This document shows, one piece after another, positions 1-6,466 of a stretch of 8,782 bases of DNA; the first letter of the stretch is position 1; each line of letters begins with the position of its first letter. Origin of the DNA: Ruminococcaceae bacterium UBA866. GTDB lineage: Bacteria > Bacillota > Clostridia > Oscillospirales > Ruminococcaceae. Location of the stretch: positions 4,155 through 12,936 of the forward strand of contig DBGA01000053.1 in the NCBI GenBank assembly GCA_002295325.1, written 5' to 3'. The notes beneath the pieces were generated by a model, which saw nothing but the letters and a program-made list of their open reading frames with translations, searched no databases and was not told the DNA's origin. The position numbers and the translations under genes were made by a program.

Positions 1-1914
1 TGCCGCACTGTATGAGATTTTTTGATTCCTGTGTAAAAAATCTAAAATACCATACTCTATATCATCAGCTAATCGTATAGTGCTCTTTTCATAGTCTTTT
101 ATTTTCTGTAAAATTTCTTTGTTTGAAACTTCAGCACGACACTTTGAATATATTTGTTCTCTCAAGCATTCTGGGCAGAGCATAGAAAATCTCTCTAATT
201 CAGACAACATTTCAAAAGGAAACTCATGCTTTTTATCACAAATAATCGTTTGGCTGGCATTAAAATGCTCCTTCAATAAAGTGTTAAATATAAATTTAGG
301 ATCATTATAGTACTTTCTTAAATTGGTATCCTTTGGTCTACCAAAGTTCAAATTATGTTTCTGACACATTCCATAATCTAATGCAAATAAAGTAGAAGGA
401 ACATTATATTTATCATTAATTTTATTATAGGTGCTAATATAACCATTTAACTCTAATGTATCCAACAAATTCGATAAGGTGTTGCTAATAAGAAAATGGC
501 TTGTAGGAGGGTTCGGTATTTTAAATTTTACTGCACTTGATTTTGCAATACTAGATTTATTCTCCACTTGTTTTACAATAATTTTTTTTACAAGATCCTT
601 TTGATTTTCTATAGAAACTATATCCTCAAATGTCCTAAGTACGTAACGGTTTGATTCAAAATATTTTTGAGTAATTTCTTCAAAATACCTTAACGCTGCC
701 GCACTAATAGCAGCTTTAGTAATTTTTTTATCGTAGCTCAAATGAGTTTCATAGCAGAAAGATAAGACATATCCAATTTTTCTTGGTATATTTACTGATA
801 TGTCAAATAATAATTCATATAACTCTTCATTTTCCATATCGAAAAAATCGCTAATCTGGCTATTAGGCAAAAATACCTTAAAGCGATTCTCGATTAATCG
901 CTTTGTGTAATCTATTGATATTTCCTCCATTTTAGTTATGTTTTTATATGAATATAATGCGCTATAAAAATCCAAGTTAATTTCATCATATTTTTGATTA
1001 TCCAATTTACCAGTATAAAAGCGATTAGGATAAGTGGCTATTTTAAATTTAATAAAATCATCAGATAAATTATTAAGAGGTGCTATAAACCAATCCAGGA
1101 ACAATTCTTGTGCTTTTTGATCAATCTCAGAATAATCATCCAAATAAATATAAAGATATTTAACTCCTACAACTTCTTTTATTTTTATAAAGTTATCAAT
1201 CAAGCATTTTTTGATATCTAAATACCTTAGCATAGTGGAATCAAATTCACTTTTGAAGTTTTCCATAGTATCACTGCCACTTGACAATGATATTGATGGA
1301 TTTTTCGATACTTTCATCGCAATTGAATCTCTATCGGTTACATTTGCTTCAATTGAATTTTTTATCGTCCTATACAAAGATAAGTCAATATTTTTAAATA
1401 CATCATCTAAAGATAACTGCACGGTTTCTAATGCCAAATCGACTTCTTCACTTTCTCCATTCATATATGATGAAATTCTATACAGTGCATTTTTATTTTT
1501 TAAACTATGCTTAAAAGCATCTTTTGTTTTAGTAATGACCTCATGTAAAAAATTCTTGTATATCAGATACTTTGTTATTTCATTATTAATGATGCTCATA
1601 TTAGGTGCTTCATCAACTATCAAGTTTGGTGTAGCACTGTCATAGAGTGTTTTTACATCAATATAAAGGCAAATTACTTTATCATTTTGTATCATATCAC
1701 GCATAGACTTTTGAATAATAGTTGACTTTCCTGTGCCTTTTCTTCCCATGAGTATAGATGTTCGGGGTAAATTTATTTTATTTAGGACACCATTATTAGG
1801 TAGTAAGTCCGTATATACTAAATCAATAATATTCTCCGAGTCTTTCTCTATTTCCGCTCTACGAACGAGCTTTAATGACTCGGCAAATTGTAGAAAATCA
1901 CTTGTTTTGTTCAT
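1..1914 (-). CDS. P-loop ATPase with C-terminal zinc-ribbon-like region (partial, runs off left edge)
   Basis: The frame is open from the ATG at 1914 to the window edge (638 codons, no stop), so the C-terminus is missing. I translated it by hand. A Walker A motif, GRKGTGKST, lies at residues 57-65 after a hydrophobic strand. A Walker B candidate, YLYIYLDDYSEI, is at about 253-264. About 190 residues separate the two, which suggests an inserted helical region. Near the visible end, C559-x3-H563 and C580-x2-C583 (CPEC), plus C592, form a zinc-ribbon-like cluster that could bind nucleic acid or a partner. The overall pattern suggests an AAA+/STAND-like NTPase; I cannot name the family with certainty. 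The gene lies 104 bases after the ABC ATPase stop with no terminator or clear promoter between, so co-transcription is likely. I chose ATG 1914 because AAAGGG precedes it by nine bases. An in-frame ATG at 1983 has a weaker upstream GGA, and the frame stays open back to a TAG at 2025-2023. Confidence 0.85.
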   Translation of the reverse strand, partial: MNKTSDFLQFAESLKLVRRAEIEKDSENIIDLVYTDLLPNNGVLNKINLPRTSILMGRKGTGKSTIIQKSMRDMIQNDKVICLYIDVKTLYDSATPNLIVDEAPNMSIINNEITKYLIYKNFLHEVITKTKDAFKHSLKNKNALYRISSYMNGESEEVDLALETVQLSLDDVFKNIDLSLYRTIKNSIEANVTDRDSIAMKVSKNPSISLSSGSDTMENFKSEFDSTMLRYLDIKKCLIDNFIKIKEVVGVKYLYIYLDDYSEIDQKAQELFLDWFIAPLNNLSDDFIKFKIATYPNRFYTGKLDNQKYDEINLDFYSALYSYKNITKMEEISIDYTKRLIENRFKVFLPNSQISDFFDMENEELYELLFDISVNIPRKIGYVLSFCYETHLSYDKKITKAAISAAALRYFEEITQKYFESNRYVLRTFEDIVSIENQKDLVKKIIVKQVENKSSIAKSSAVKFKIPNPPTSHFLISNTLSNLLDTLELNGYISTYNKINDKYNVPSTLFALDYGMCQKHNLNFGRPKDTNLRKYYNDPKFIFNTLLKEHFNASQTIICDKKHEFPFEMLSELERFSMLCPECLREQIYSKCRAEVSNKEILQKIKDYEKSTIRLADDIEYGILDFLHRNQKISYSAA

Positions 1915-2018
1915 ATCTTTACACCCTTTCTTACAAGAATTAAATTTAACCAATTTTGCCCAACCAGTCCTGTCATTCTTCATGTATTTTATCCGAGTAC
2001 ATTTGACCACCTTGATAT

Positions 2019-3869
2019 CTAACTAGGTTTCTGTTTTACTTTAAAAAAGCCATATCTCCCTTCGCCTCGTCCCTTAGTAAAAAAGATATCATTATATTTT
2101 CCATTTAAACTTTTTGGGGGCTGTTTATTGTCAATTATAATTACTTGCTTGTCATTAAAATTATCAGCAAAAAAGGTAAATAAACCATCTTGCAAAGAAT
2201 TATCAACAAAATCATCTTCACTTGCTTCTGAAATTTCAGATTCCTTTAGTGTTGTAAGTGGTGAATCTAAAACTAAAACACGCATAAAAGAATGTTCTAT
2301 GTTTTGTAAATAAATCATCAGAGCAGCACTAAAGATGGCATAGAAATAAGCTCTATATCCCTTACCATTGGATAGGCGATGTACTCCATCAATCTCTATG
2401 TCTTGTGTTATTACATCAAAGTTTACTTGTCCAACCTCTGAGTAACCACAGGCAATCAAGGAATTTTTAATTACCTTACATAAATCCTTATATATTTGTT
2501 GATCAACTATCAGACCATCAGTAACGGAATCTTCTTTAATCTTTTTACTTTCTTCAAAAATAATAATTTCGCCACTTTTACGCTCAATAGTGCTTCCTAT
2601 ATCTATTATCTTACTATCAATCTTTGCCTTTTCAATTAACGCTTTAATTACCACTTTTAGCGGCTTCAAATCTTTGGTTGAAATTCGAGCTATTTCTTCA
2701 TTATTTTCTTTAATCTTTTCTTCGCCTAAGGACAGACCCTCGTTAATCTGGCGAAGTTCTTCAGTCAAATCATTGATAGAAGACTCTAATTCTCTAAGAT
2801 TAATTTGTATTCTAGCTTTTTCATTATAGCAACAGTTAACAATATCTTCATGGTTTACAACATCCGTGTCTATCGGCACTTCACTATCGCAAAGGGGACA
2901 ATGATGTGTTGAAATTTGTGATAATAAACCTTCACCATTAGCGGAAAATTCTAATCTTTCTATATCACTCAGATATTGCTTTTTTAATAGATGGAATTTT
3001 TCAACCATCATCTGAATTTTATTTCTTTGTAAGTTTAATCTATTATTATCTGTATTAATATCATGAAGTTCTTGCCTTTTTAACTTAATAACTTTTTCTA
3101 TCTCAGATATTTTATCTTTATAGTAATCCAGGCTATATATATCATCATTAATAAAGATATTTCTATCCTCTATCAATTTTTCTTTTTCTTGAGTTAATGA
3201 AATAATTTCTTCTTTTATATAATCAATTTTAGCATCATTTTGGGCCTTTTTTATTTCAGATTTTTCTAACTCTGCACAAGCTATATCATCTTTATTTGTT
3301 AATAGATATCTAAATACGGATTTACTATAAGTCTGCTGGGTACTTTGAGTATCTAAAACAGGAGATTTAACTTCTGAAATTATATCAGTCTCAGAAATTA
3401 GTGCTAAATGTGTTATAGCTCTAAAACTTAATGTAACTTTTTTCCCGTCTCTGTTTTTTACTAAAAATTTGTTTTCATCTATGCCTATCTGCTTCAATAA
3501 AAACTTAGAAATATTGTCTTTATTATCCGGATCATGTTTACTCTTTAACTTTTTAAAGTTGTGACTATCAATTTCATCAATGCTGCAGTCATAATAGAAT
3601 ATATCGTTACTATTCAAAAATCTCAAAATAGTTATAGGTCTATTATTATCAAAACTGCGAATCTCTACGTACAATTTCGAATAGTCTTTACTCTCTGGAA
3701 TATCTTTAATTTTAGTTGCACCAAAGGCATAATCAATGCATTGAAAGATATAAGATTTACCAGTATTAGAAGGACCATGAATTACATTAAGACCTTTTTG
3801 AAATGTAACCTCAGCATCCTCTTTTCCTGTGCCAACCACTTTTAACTTTTTTATGTAAAATCCAGACAC
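2019..3869 (-). CDS. SMC/Rad50-like ABC ATPase of an ABC-three component (ABC-3C) system
   Basis: This 616-residue protein has the split ABC-head layout of Rad50/SMC relatives. Walker A (GPSNTGKS) is at residues 32-39. A long coiled coil (about 200-440) has a CPLC zinc-hook motif at 324-327 near its middle. The distal half-head has a signature-like LSNGKG at 499-504, Walker B VLVLDSP at 531-537, and a final strand VIIIDN at 576-581. The usual Walker B glutamate (DEP) is replaced by serine (DSP), and there is no clear switch histidine, so hydrolysis may be slow or organised differently. The small size and LDSPL-type Walker B recall ABC-3C ATPases rather than true Rad50. The start is GTG at 3869, seven bases after GAGGAGG. 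The gene begins two bases after the middle-component stop, so translation is probably coupled. The likely role is the nucleotide-driven sensor or scaffold of the system. Other SMC-like defence ATPases are possible, but the two upstream genes favour ABC-3C. Confidence 0.85.
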   Translation of the reverse strand: MSGFYIKKLKVVGTGKEDAEVTFQKGLNVIHGPSNTGKSYIFQCIDYAFGATKIKDIPESKDYSKLYVEIRSFDNNRPITILRFLNSNDIFYYDCSIDEIDSHNFKKLKSKHDPDNKDNISKFLLKQIGIDENKFLVKNRDGKKVTLSFRAITHLALISETDIISEVKSPVLDTQSTQQTYSKSVFRYLLTNKDDIACAELEKSEIKKAQNDAKIDYIKEEIISLTQEKEKLIEDRNIFINDDIYSLDYYKDKISEIEKVIKLKRQELHDINTDNNRLNLQRNKIQMMVEKFHLLKKQYLSDIERLEFSANGEGLLSQISTHHCPLCDSEVPIDTDVVNHEDIVNCCYNEKARIQINLRELESSINDLTEELRQINEGLSLGEEKIKENNEEIARISTKDLKPLKVVIKALIEKAKIDSKIIDIGSTIERKSGEIIIFEESKKIKEDSVTDGLIVDQQIYKDLCKVIKNSLIACGYSEVGQVNFDVITQDIEIDGVHRLSNGKGYRAYFYAIFSAALMIYLQNIEHSFMRVLVLDSPLTTLKESEISEASEDDFVDNSLQDGLFTFFADNFNDKQVIIIDNKQPPKSLNGKYNDIFFTKGRGEGRYGFFKVKQKPS

Positions 3870-3871
3870 AG

Positions 3872-4351
3872 CTACACCTCCTCAGTAAATGGGTAAAAGC
3901 TATTAAATTCATTTTGTTCATCGGTATTATGAGAAAATATGATATCCTTTAGCTCTTTGTCTGTTTTAAATTCTGTTTCTTGAACAACCAATTGAATGTT
4001 TTTTGTTAAATGTTCTGAGTAAGTATTTTGAATGCTATCTACTAGCCATAATGTATTTCCATTACCCTTATAGCACAAACCCTCATTAGCCTCTACATCA
4101 ATCAATCCTTTTATAGCTAACTCTAATAATGATTTTTTTAACACTTGTATTTTATCAAAAACTTCGATAGATTGAAATGGATACTTTGGATGTAAATTAA
4201 AAGCATTTTCTTTGAAATCTTCAATATAAAGACTTAAATAATCCAAATATAACAATCTATCCATACTACAAAAGTTAGGATACAATACTTTAAGAATAAA
4301 TAAGCAACGCAATCCTAATTCTACTTTTGTGTTATAAAGGCTATCATTCAT
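3872..4351 (-). CDS. ABC-3C middle component (MC) protein
   Basis: This 159-residue protein is small, soluble and mainly helical, with no signal peptide or membrane segment. The segment DRLLYLDYLSLYIEDF (residues 31-46), then NLHPKYPFQSIEVFDK (52-67) and a helix ending in LLELAIKGLIDV (75-86), follows the pattern I recall for ABC-3C middle components: a D-x-LRLLxLDYL-like helix, LHPxxP, then a helix followed by GLI/GLV. The rest carries a small hydrophobic unit (TLWLVDS, 100-106) and an acidic tail. In the family it is the short linker gene between the effector/CTD protein and the ABC ATPase, and that is its position here. Its biochemical role is not established. I start it at ATG 4351, seven bases after GGAGG (4363-4359), rather than at an upstream in-frame TTG at 4369, because the TTG version would translate its own binding site. 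Its first eight bases overlap the end of the preceding gene, which indicates coupled translation. Confidence 0.8.
   Translation of the reverse strand: MNDSLYNTKVELGLRCLFILKVLYPNFCSMDRLLYLDYLSLYIEDFKENAFNLHPKYPFQSIEVFDKIQVLKKSLLELAIKGLIDVEANEGLCYKGNGNTLWLVDSIQNTYSEHLTKNIQLVVQETEFKTDKELKDIIFSHNTDEQNEFNSFYPFTEEV
3877..3883 (-). promoter_or_regulatory. Ribosome binding site deciding a GTG start
   Basis: GAGGAGG on the minus strand lies inside the last codons of the middle-component gene, seven bases before the GTG at 3869. It supports the non-ATG start of the ABC ATPase. Confidence 0.8.
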
Positions 4352-5435
4352 TTGTAGTCCTCCAATCAACTAAATCGTCATTAGCTAGATGATGACATAT
4401 CCCTTTCTTATCATCATTGCCAACAAAATGTAAGTCATTATCTACTCTACTTACTGATAGGTTAACTTTTGTTGATTCGTGCATAGTTCTCTTCAATTTA
4501 TCAAAACCATCCTTGAAATCGATTTGCACGAATTCTTTTATTCCTGAATACATTTCATTTTTTAGAATTTCAAATTCACTTTCAGTTGAAAAAATATCTC
4601 GAATACACCTTTTAAGTGATTCTGCAGAGTAGTATTCTTGTCTTCTACTACTGAAATCTTTTAATAAATCGACAAATTCATTAAGTTTATTAGTATCAAT
4701 ATTTTCTTTTTTATTTTCTGAATATGCTACTAAAATTTTGTCTAAATATTTTCTCTCTGCATTTTCTATATCTTTTGGTGGCTTAATTTTAATGTTTCTT
4801 TTTGGTTTAATATTTCCACCAAAACGAAAATAAAAGTAATGAGTATGCCTATGTTCTTCTATAATAGTGTTTATGGAATATGTATCCACAATATTAAAAT
4901 CAAATTTCTGAACAAATTTCAAAAAATCATCAGTTAATGCTATCGTCTTATTTTTAATAAGATTTTTACTGCATTTATCATCCCACTCTTTTATAAGACC
5001 ATCACGAATATTTTCTTTTTTTTCCAATAGCATTCTCATTTTTTTACTTAAATCATGTGATGCTATTATATAATACTTTTCAGGCATTGGTATATCTTTG
5101 TTATAAACAAAATAACAAAGCTTGCCGAACTCTATCCAATATTGACTCGGTTGCAATTGTGCAGAATACTTTTTACACTGATAATAATCAAATGTTCCGT
5201 TCTCATATTCTGCAATTACATCTCTGCCTTTATCACCTGCACCGCCAATTCGATACACATCTTTATAGTTAGTTTTTGCACAAGCTACAGCCCATTCTGC
5301 TATAAACTCCTCAAATGCCTCATCAGAAAAATCTTTAATTCTTTGTAGTGGAGCAATAACCGTCTCAAAAACTGACTGGTCATCTAATGGTTCAATTGTG
5401 CCCATTTTCATCAGATTAAAAGTTGTAGTTATCAT
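4344..5435 (-). CDS. Restriction-endonuclease-fold effector with ABC-3C C-terminal domain
   Basis: This 363-residue protein has two parts. Residues about 35-130 look like an Mrr/PD-(D/E)xK nuclease fold: a first helix with acidic residues (E43, E47), then GGAGDKGRDV (64-73) with the candidate metal-binding D72, and YYQCKKY (84-90), where Q86-x-K88 is the QxK form of the catalytic motif seen in Mrr-like enzymes. All key residues are present, so it should be an active DNA nuclease. The C-terminal part (about 240-363) is rich in charged helices and includes the segments SSRRQEYYSAESLKR (262-276) and FVGNDDKKGICHHLANDD (337-354). I take it as the ABC-3C C-terminal domain that ties different effectors to the middle component and ATPase. 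The start is ATG 5435, six bases after GGAGG, 13 bases after the DUF1413 stop. The end overlaps the next gene by eight bases. DNA cleavage on activation is inferred; the target is unknown. Confidence 0.85.
   Translation of the reverse strand: MITTTFNLMKMGTIEPLDDQSVFETVIAPLQRIKDFSDEAFEEFIAEWAVACAKTNYKDVYRIGGAGDKGRDVIAEYENGTFDYYQCKKYSAQLQPSQYWIEFGKLCYFVYNKDIPMPEKYYIIASHDLSKKMRMLLEKKENIRDGLIKEWDDKCSKNLIKNKTIALTDDFLKFVQKFDFNIVDTYSINTIIEEHRHTHYFYFRFGGNIKPKRNIKIKPPKDIENAERKYLDKILVAYSENKKENIDTNKLNEFVDLLKDFSSRRQEYYSAESLKRCIRDIFSTESEFEILKNEMYSGIKEFVQIDFKDGFDKLKRTMHESTKVNLSVSRVDNDLHFVGNDDKKGICHHLANDDLVDWRTTNE
4359..4363 (-). promoter_or_regulatory. Ribosome binding site deciding the MC start
   Basis: GGAGG on the minus strand sits inside the last codons of the nuclease gene, seven bases before ATG 4351. 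It rules against the longer TTG start at 4369. Confidence 0.8.
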
Positions 5436-5448
5436 TATAATCCTCCTT

Positions 5449-5688
5449 TTATCTATCGCTTATTCTATAATTTGGGTGTCCTGAGGAGGTTTTTTCGATA
5501 ACTATTGCCCCGTTATTTTCATATCTCATAAAGTTAAGAAATAATGTTTCTAATAGAAGTCGGTCACTTATTAATATCCTGTTCCATTCATAGCCCTTGA
5601 ATATATCTCTTAATAAAAAGACTTCACCTGTATTAAGATTTTCCATTTCGCTCCTAGTGATATCTAAAAGCTCATTAACATTTGGCAT
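5449..5688 (-). CDS. DUF1413 family small protein, leader gene of the ABC-3C operon
   Basis: This 79-residue protein contains GEVFLLRDIFKGYEWNRI (residues 21-38), then SDRLLLETLFLNF (41-53) and IEKTSSGHPNYRI (64-76). I recognise this as the DUF1413 pattern (GEVFxxRDLFKGYEWNRI ... RLLLGTLFLNY ... EKTSSGQxxY). The family is scattered in phages, plasmids and mobile elements of Firmicutes and has no established function. It is intact and covers the whole usual domain. There is no signal peptide, membrane segment or evident helix-turn-helix. The ATG at 5688 follows GGGGGA by a normal distance; an in-frame TTG at 5703 would overlap that site and is less likely. It is the first gene after the predicted promoter, and its stop is 13 bases before the nuclease start, so it is almost certainly co-expressed with the nuclease. 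Because it is translated first, it could be an accessory, a sensor or an immunity/regulatory partner; this is inference. Confidence 0.8.
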   Translation of the reverse strand: MPNVNELLDITRSEMENLNTGEVFLLRDIFKGYEWNRILISDRLLLETLFLNFMRYENNGAIVIEKTSSGHPNYRISDR

Positions 5689-5706
5689 ATTATAATCCCC
5701 CAAGCA

Positions 5707-5739
5707 GATAATAACGATACAAACAACATTGTTACTATC
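5707..5739 (-). repeat. Imperfect inverted repeat over the predicted transcription start (operator candidate)
   Basis: On the minus strand, arm GATAGTAACAAT (5739-5728) and arm ATCGTTATTATC (5718-5707) flank a nine-base centre. Ten of 12 positions are symmetric, and in RNA one of the two others would be a G-U pair. A smaller dyad, AACAA-CA-TTGTT, is nested toward the centre. The repeat starts three bases after the -10 box, so it could be a repressor operator or a 5' leader hairpin ahead of the DUF1413 gene. Confidence 0.5.
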
Positions 5740-5741
5740 AG

Positions 5742-5771
5742 TTTATAGCATATTCCAATATTTCTCAACAA
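5742..5771 (-). promoter_or_regulatory. Predicted extended -10 promoter of the ABC-3C operon
   Basis: On the minus strand, TGCTATAAA gives an extended -10 (TATAAA at 5747-5742). TTGTTG at 5771-5766 lies 18 bases upstream as a -35 candidate; TTGAGA at 5768-5763 is an alternative with a short 15-base spacer. It lies between the terminator and the DUF1413 start, leaving a leader of roughly 45 bases. Called by eye from consensus similarity only. Confidence 0.5.
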
Positions 5772-5811
5772 AAATTCTACTATTTTTCTAATATTTTGAA
5801 TTTTTCTGTTT

Positions 5812-5827
5812 ATTTGCGCATGCAAAT
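5812..5827. repeat. Short dyad ATTTGC-GCAT-GCAAAT upstream of the promoter
   Basis: Perfect six-base arms around a four-base centre, about 65 bases upstream of the -10 box and just beside the terminator hairpin. It could be a binding site for a dimeric regulator. It is short enough to occur by chance in AT-rich DNA. Confidence 0.3.
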
Positions 5828-5835
5828 CTGCCAAC

Positions 5836-5868
5836 AATAAAATCCTCAGCATATCTGAGGATTTTATT
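5836..5868. terminator. Intrinsic terminator, potentially bidirectional
   Basis: A perfect 14-bp stem (AATAAAATCCTCAG / CTGAGGATTTTATT) closes a five-base loop. A-rich outer arms on one side become U-rich on the other strand, so it can end transcription in either direction. It lies 38 bases past the stop of the last right-module gene and upstream of the left operon promoter, insulating the two modules. The remainder of the 218-base gene-free stretch (5689-5906) holds the promoter and dyads listed separately. Confidence 0.85.
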
Positions 5869-5892
5869 CTTAACAGATTCTCCTTACACTAA

Positions 5893-5928
5893 GAGCAGTA
5901 ACCCCTTTATCTTTCCCAGTTACTGCTC
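5893..5928 (-). repeat. Inverted repeat flanking the stop codon of the 87-residue gene
   Basis: GAGCAGTAAC (5893-5902) and GTTACTGCTC (5919-5928) are perfect ten-base arms around a 16-base spacer. The spacer contains the TAA stop of the upstream gene. It has no U-tract, so it is not a standard terminator. It may be an mRNA 3'-end-stabilising hairpin or a binding site at the module border. Confidence 0.55.
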
Positions 5929-6170
5929 CTATGTCTTGCTATATATTCTCCAAGAGATTCATTATCAGTAGCTTTGTAATGAAAATCAAAATTACTAAGT
6001 TGCTCTGTTAGATTTATCAAATCTGATGCATTATTGACCTCCACAATCTGAACAGCACCCTCTAGAATATACTTTTCTTTGACTGACATTTCAGCAAATC
6101 TCTTTTCTAGATATTCATTTTCTTTCTCTGTTCCTTCAATATCTTTCCATAGATATTCTAAGTTTTTCAT
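5907..6170 (-). CDS. Small ArdA-like segment protein (mobile-element accessory)
   Basis: This is an 87-residue acidic protein with no signal peptide or membrane segment. Residues 48-80 read as ASDLINLTEQLSNFDF, then a short turn and NESLGEYIARH. The same pattern (D/E-LINL, hydrophobic segment F/Y-x-L/F, then LGxYI) occurs in the large ArdA-like protein upstream and is typical of the modules in ArdA-related proteins of Firmicutes conjugative elements. The N-terminal 30 residues are charged and helical. The start is ATG 6170, nine bases after GGAGG, overlapping the preceding stop by four bases (ATGA), so translation is coupled. It is the last gene before the terminator. A truncated or minimal antirestriction-type protein is a reasonable reading; the function is not shown. 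Confidence 0.7.
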   Translation of the reverse strand: MKNLEYLWKDIEGTEKENEYLEKRFAEMSVKEKYILEGAVQIVEVNNASDLINLTEQLSNFDFHYKATDNESLGEYIARHRSSNWER

Positions 6171-6466
6171 AAACTCATTCCTCCCATACCTTGTGATTGC
6201 TCTTTTAAAGGCTCATCTGACTCTTTAATCTCTTCTTCCTGCGGACGAGATAACACTTTAAAATTATCTTCTCCAGGAATAAGACCAAGACCTCTTCCAT
6301 TATCCCATTTCATGTGTATGGTTCCAATGTCATCTACCCCTATCACTGTTCCCTTTGTACCTTTTTCAACGCCTTGTACATCATCCATTGCCTGAATTAA
6401 TTCAATTCGTGTACCTACAGGATAGCCGTTCTTAATTCTTTCTACTTGATTCCTATTATTATTCAA
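6167..6466 (-). CDS. DUF4314 domain protein
   Basis: This is a 99-residue protein. Residues about 14-74 carry the DUF4314 pattern: PVGTRIELIQAMDD, then KGTKGTVIGVDDIGTIHMKW and DNGRGLGLIPGEDNFKVL. It is a small beta-barrel-like domain common in conjugative elements of Firmicutes, usually near antirestriction and DNA-processing genes; the function is unknown. The tail (about 75-99) is acidic and probably disordered, ending MGGMSL. The only start in this frame near the ribosome binding site is TTG at 6466, eight bases after GGAGG; an in-frame TGA at 6472-6470 excludes a longer protein. It overlaps the ArdA-like gene by eight bases and the next gene by four, so all three are probably translationally coupled. 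Confidence 0.82.
   Translation of the reverse strand: MNNNRNQVERIKNGYPVGTRIELIQAMDDVQGVEKGTKGTVIGVDDIGTIHMKWDNGRGLGLIPGEDNFKVLSRPQEEEIKESDEPLKEQSQGMGGMSL

Noticed and set aside
1211..2026. Plus-strand ORFs of 144 and 97 residues
   Set aside because: They lie antisense to the well-supported P-loop ATPase and the end of the ABC gene, have no binding site and show no family resemblance.
4352..4369. TTG start giving a 165-residue middle component
   Set aside because: The extension would translate the GGAGG binding site that serves ATG 4351; the ATG has ideal spacing.
2019..5435. Septu, Gabija, Wadjet or RloC identity for the ABC ATPase locus
   Set aside because: There is no HNH partner as in Septu, no TOPRIM or UvrD-like helicase as in Gabija, no four-gene condensin set as in Wadjet, and no anticodon-nuclease region as in RloC; the nuclease-CTD, MC, ATPase order fits ABC-3C.
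5689..5703. TTG start giving an 84-residue DUF1413 protein
   Set aside because: It overlaps the GGGGGA binding site of ATG 5688 and adds residues outside the family pattern.
5449..5703. Classical toxin-antitoxin pair formed by DUF1413 and the nuclease
   Set aside because: DUF1413 has no known antitoxin fold or DNA-binding motif, and the nuclease is better explained as part of a three-component complex; kept only as a hypothesis.
5664..5852. 62-residue minus-strand ORF with hydrophobic stretches in the intergenic region
   Set aside because: It starts inside the terminator hairpin, has no ribosome binding site, overlaps the promoter and the DUF1413 start, and its composition is what AT-rich intergenic DNA gives by chance.
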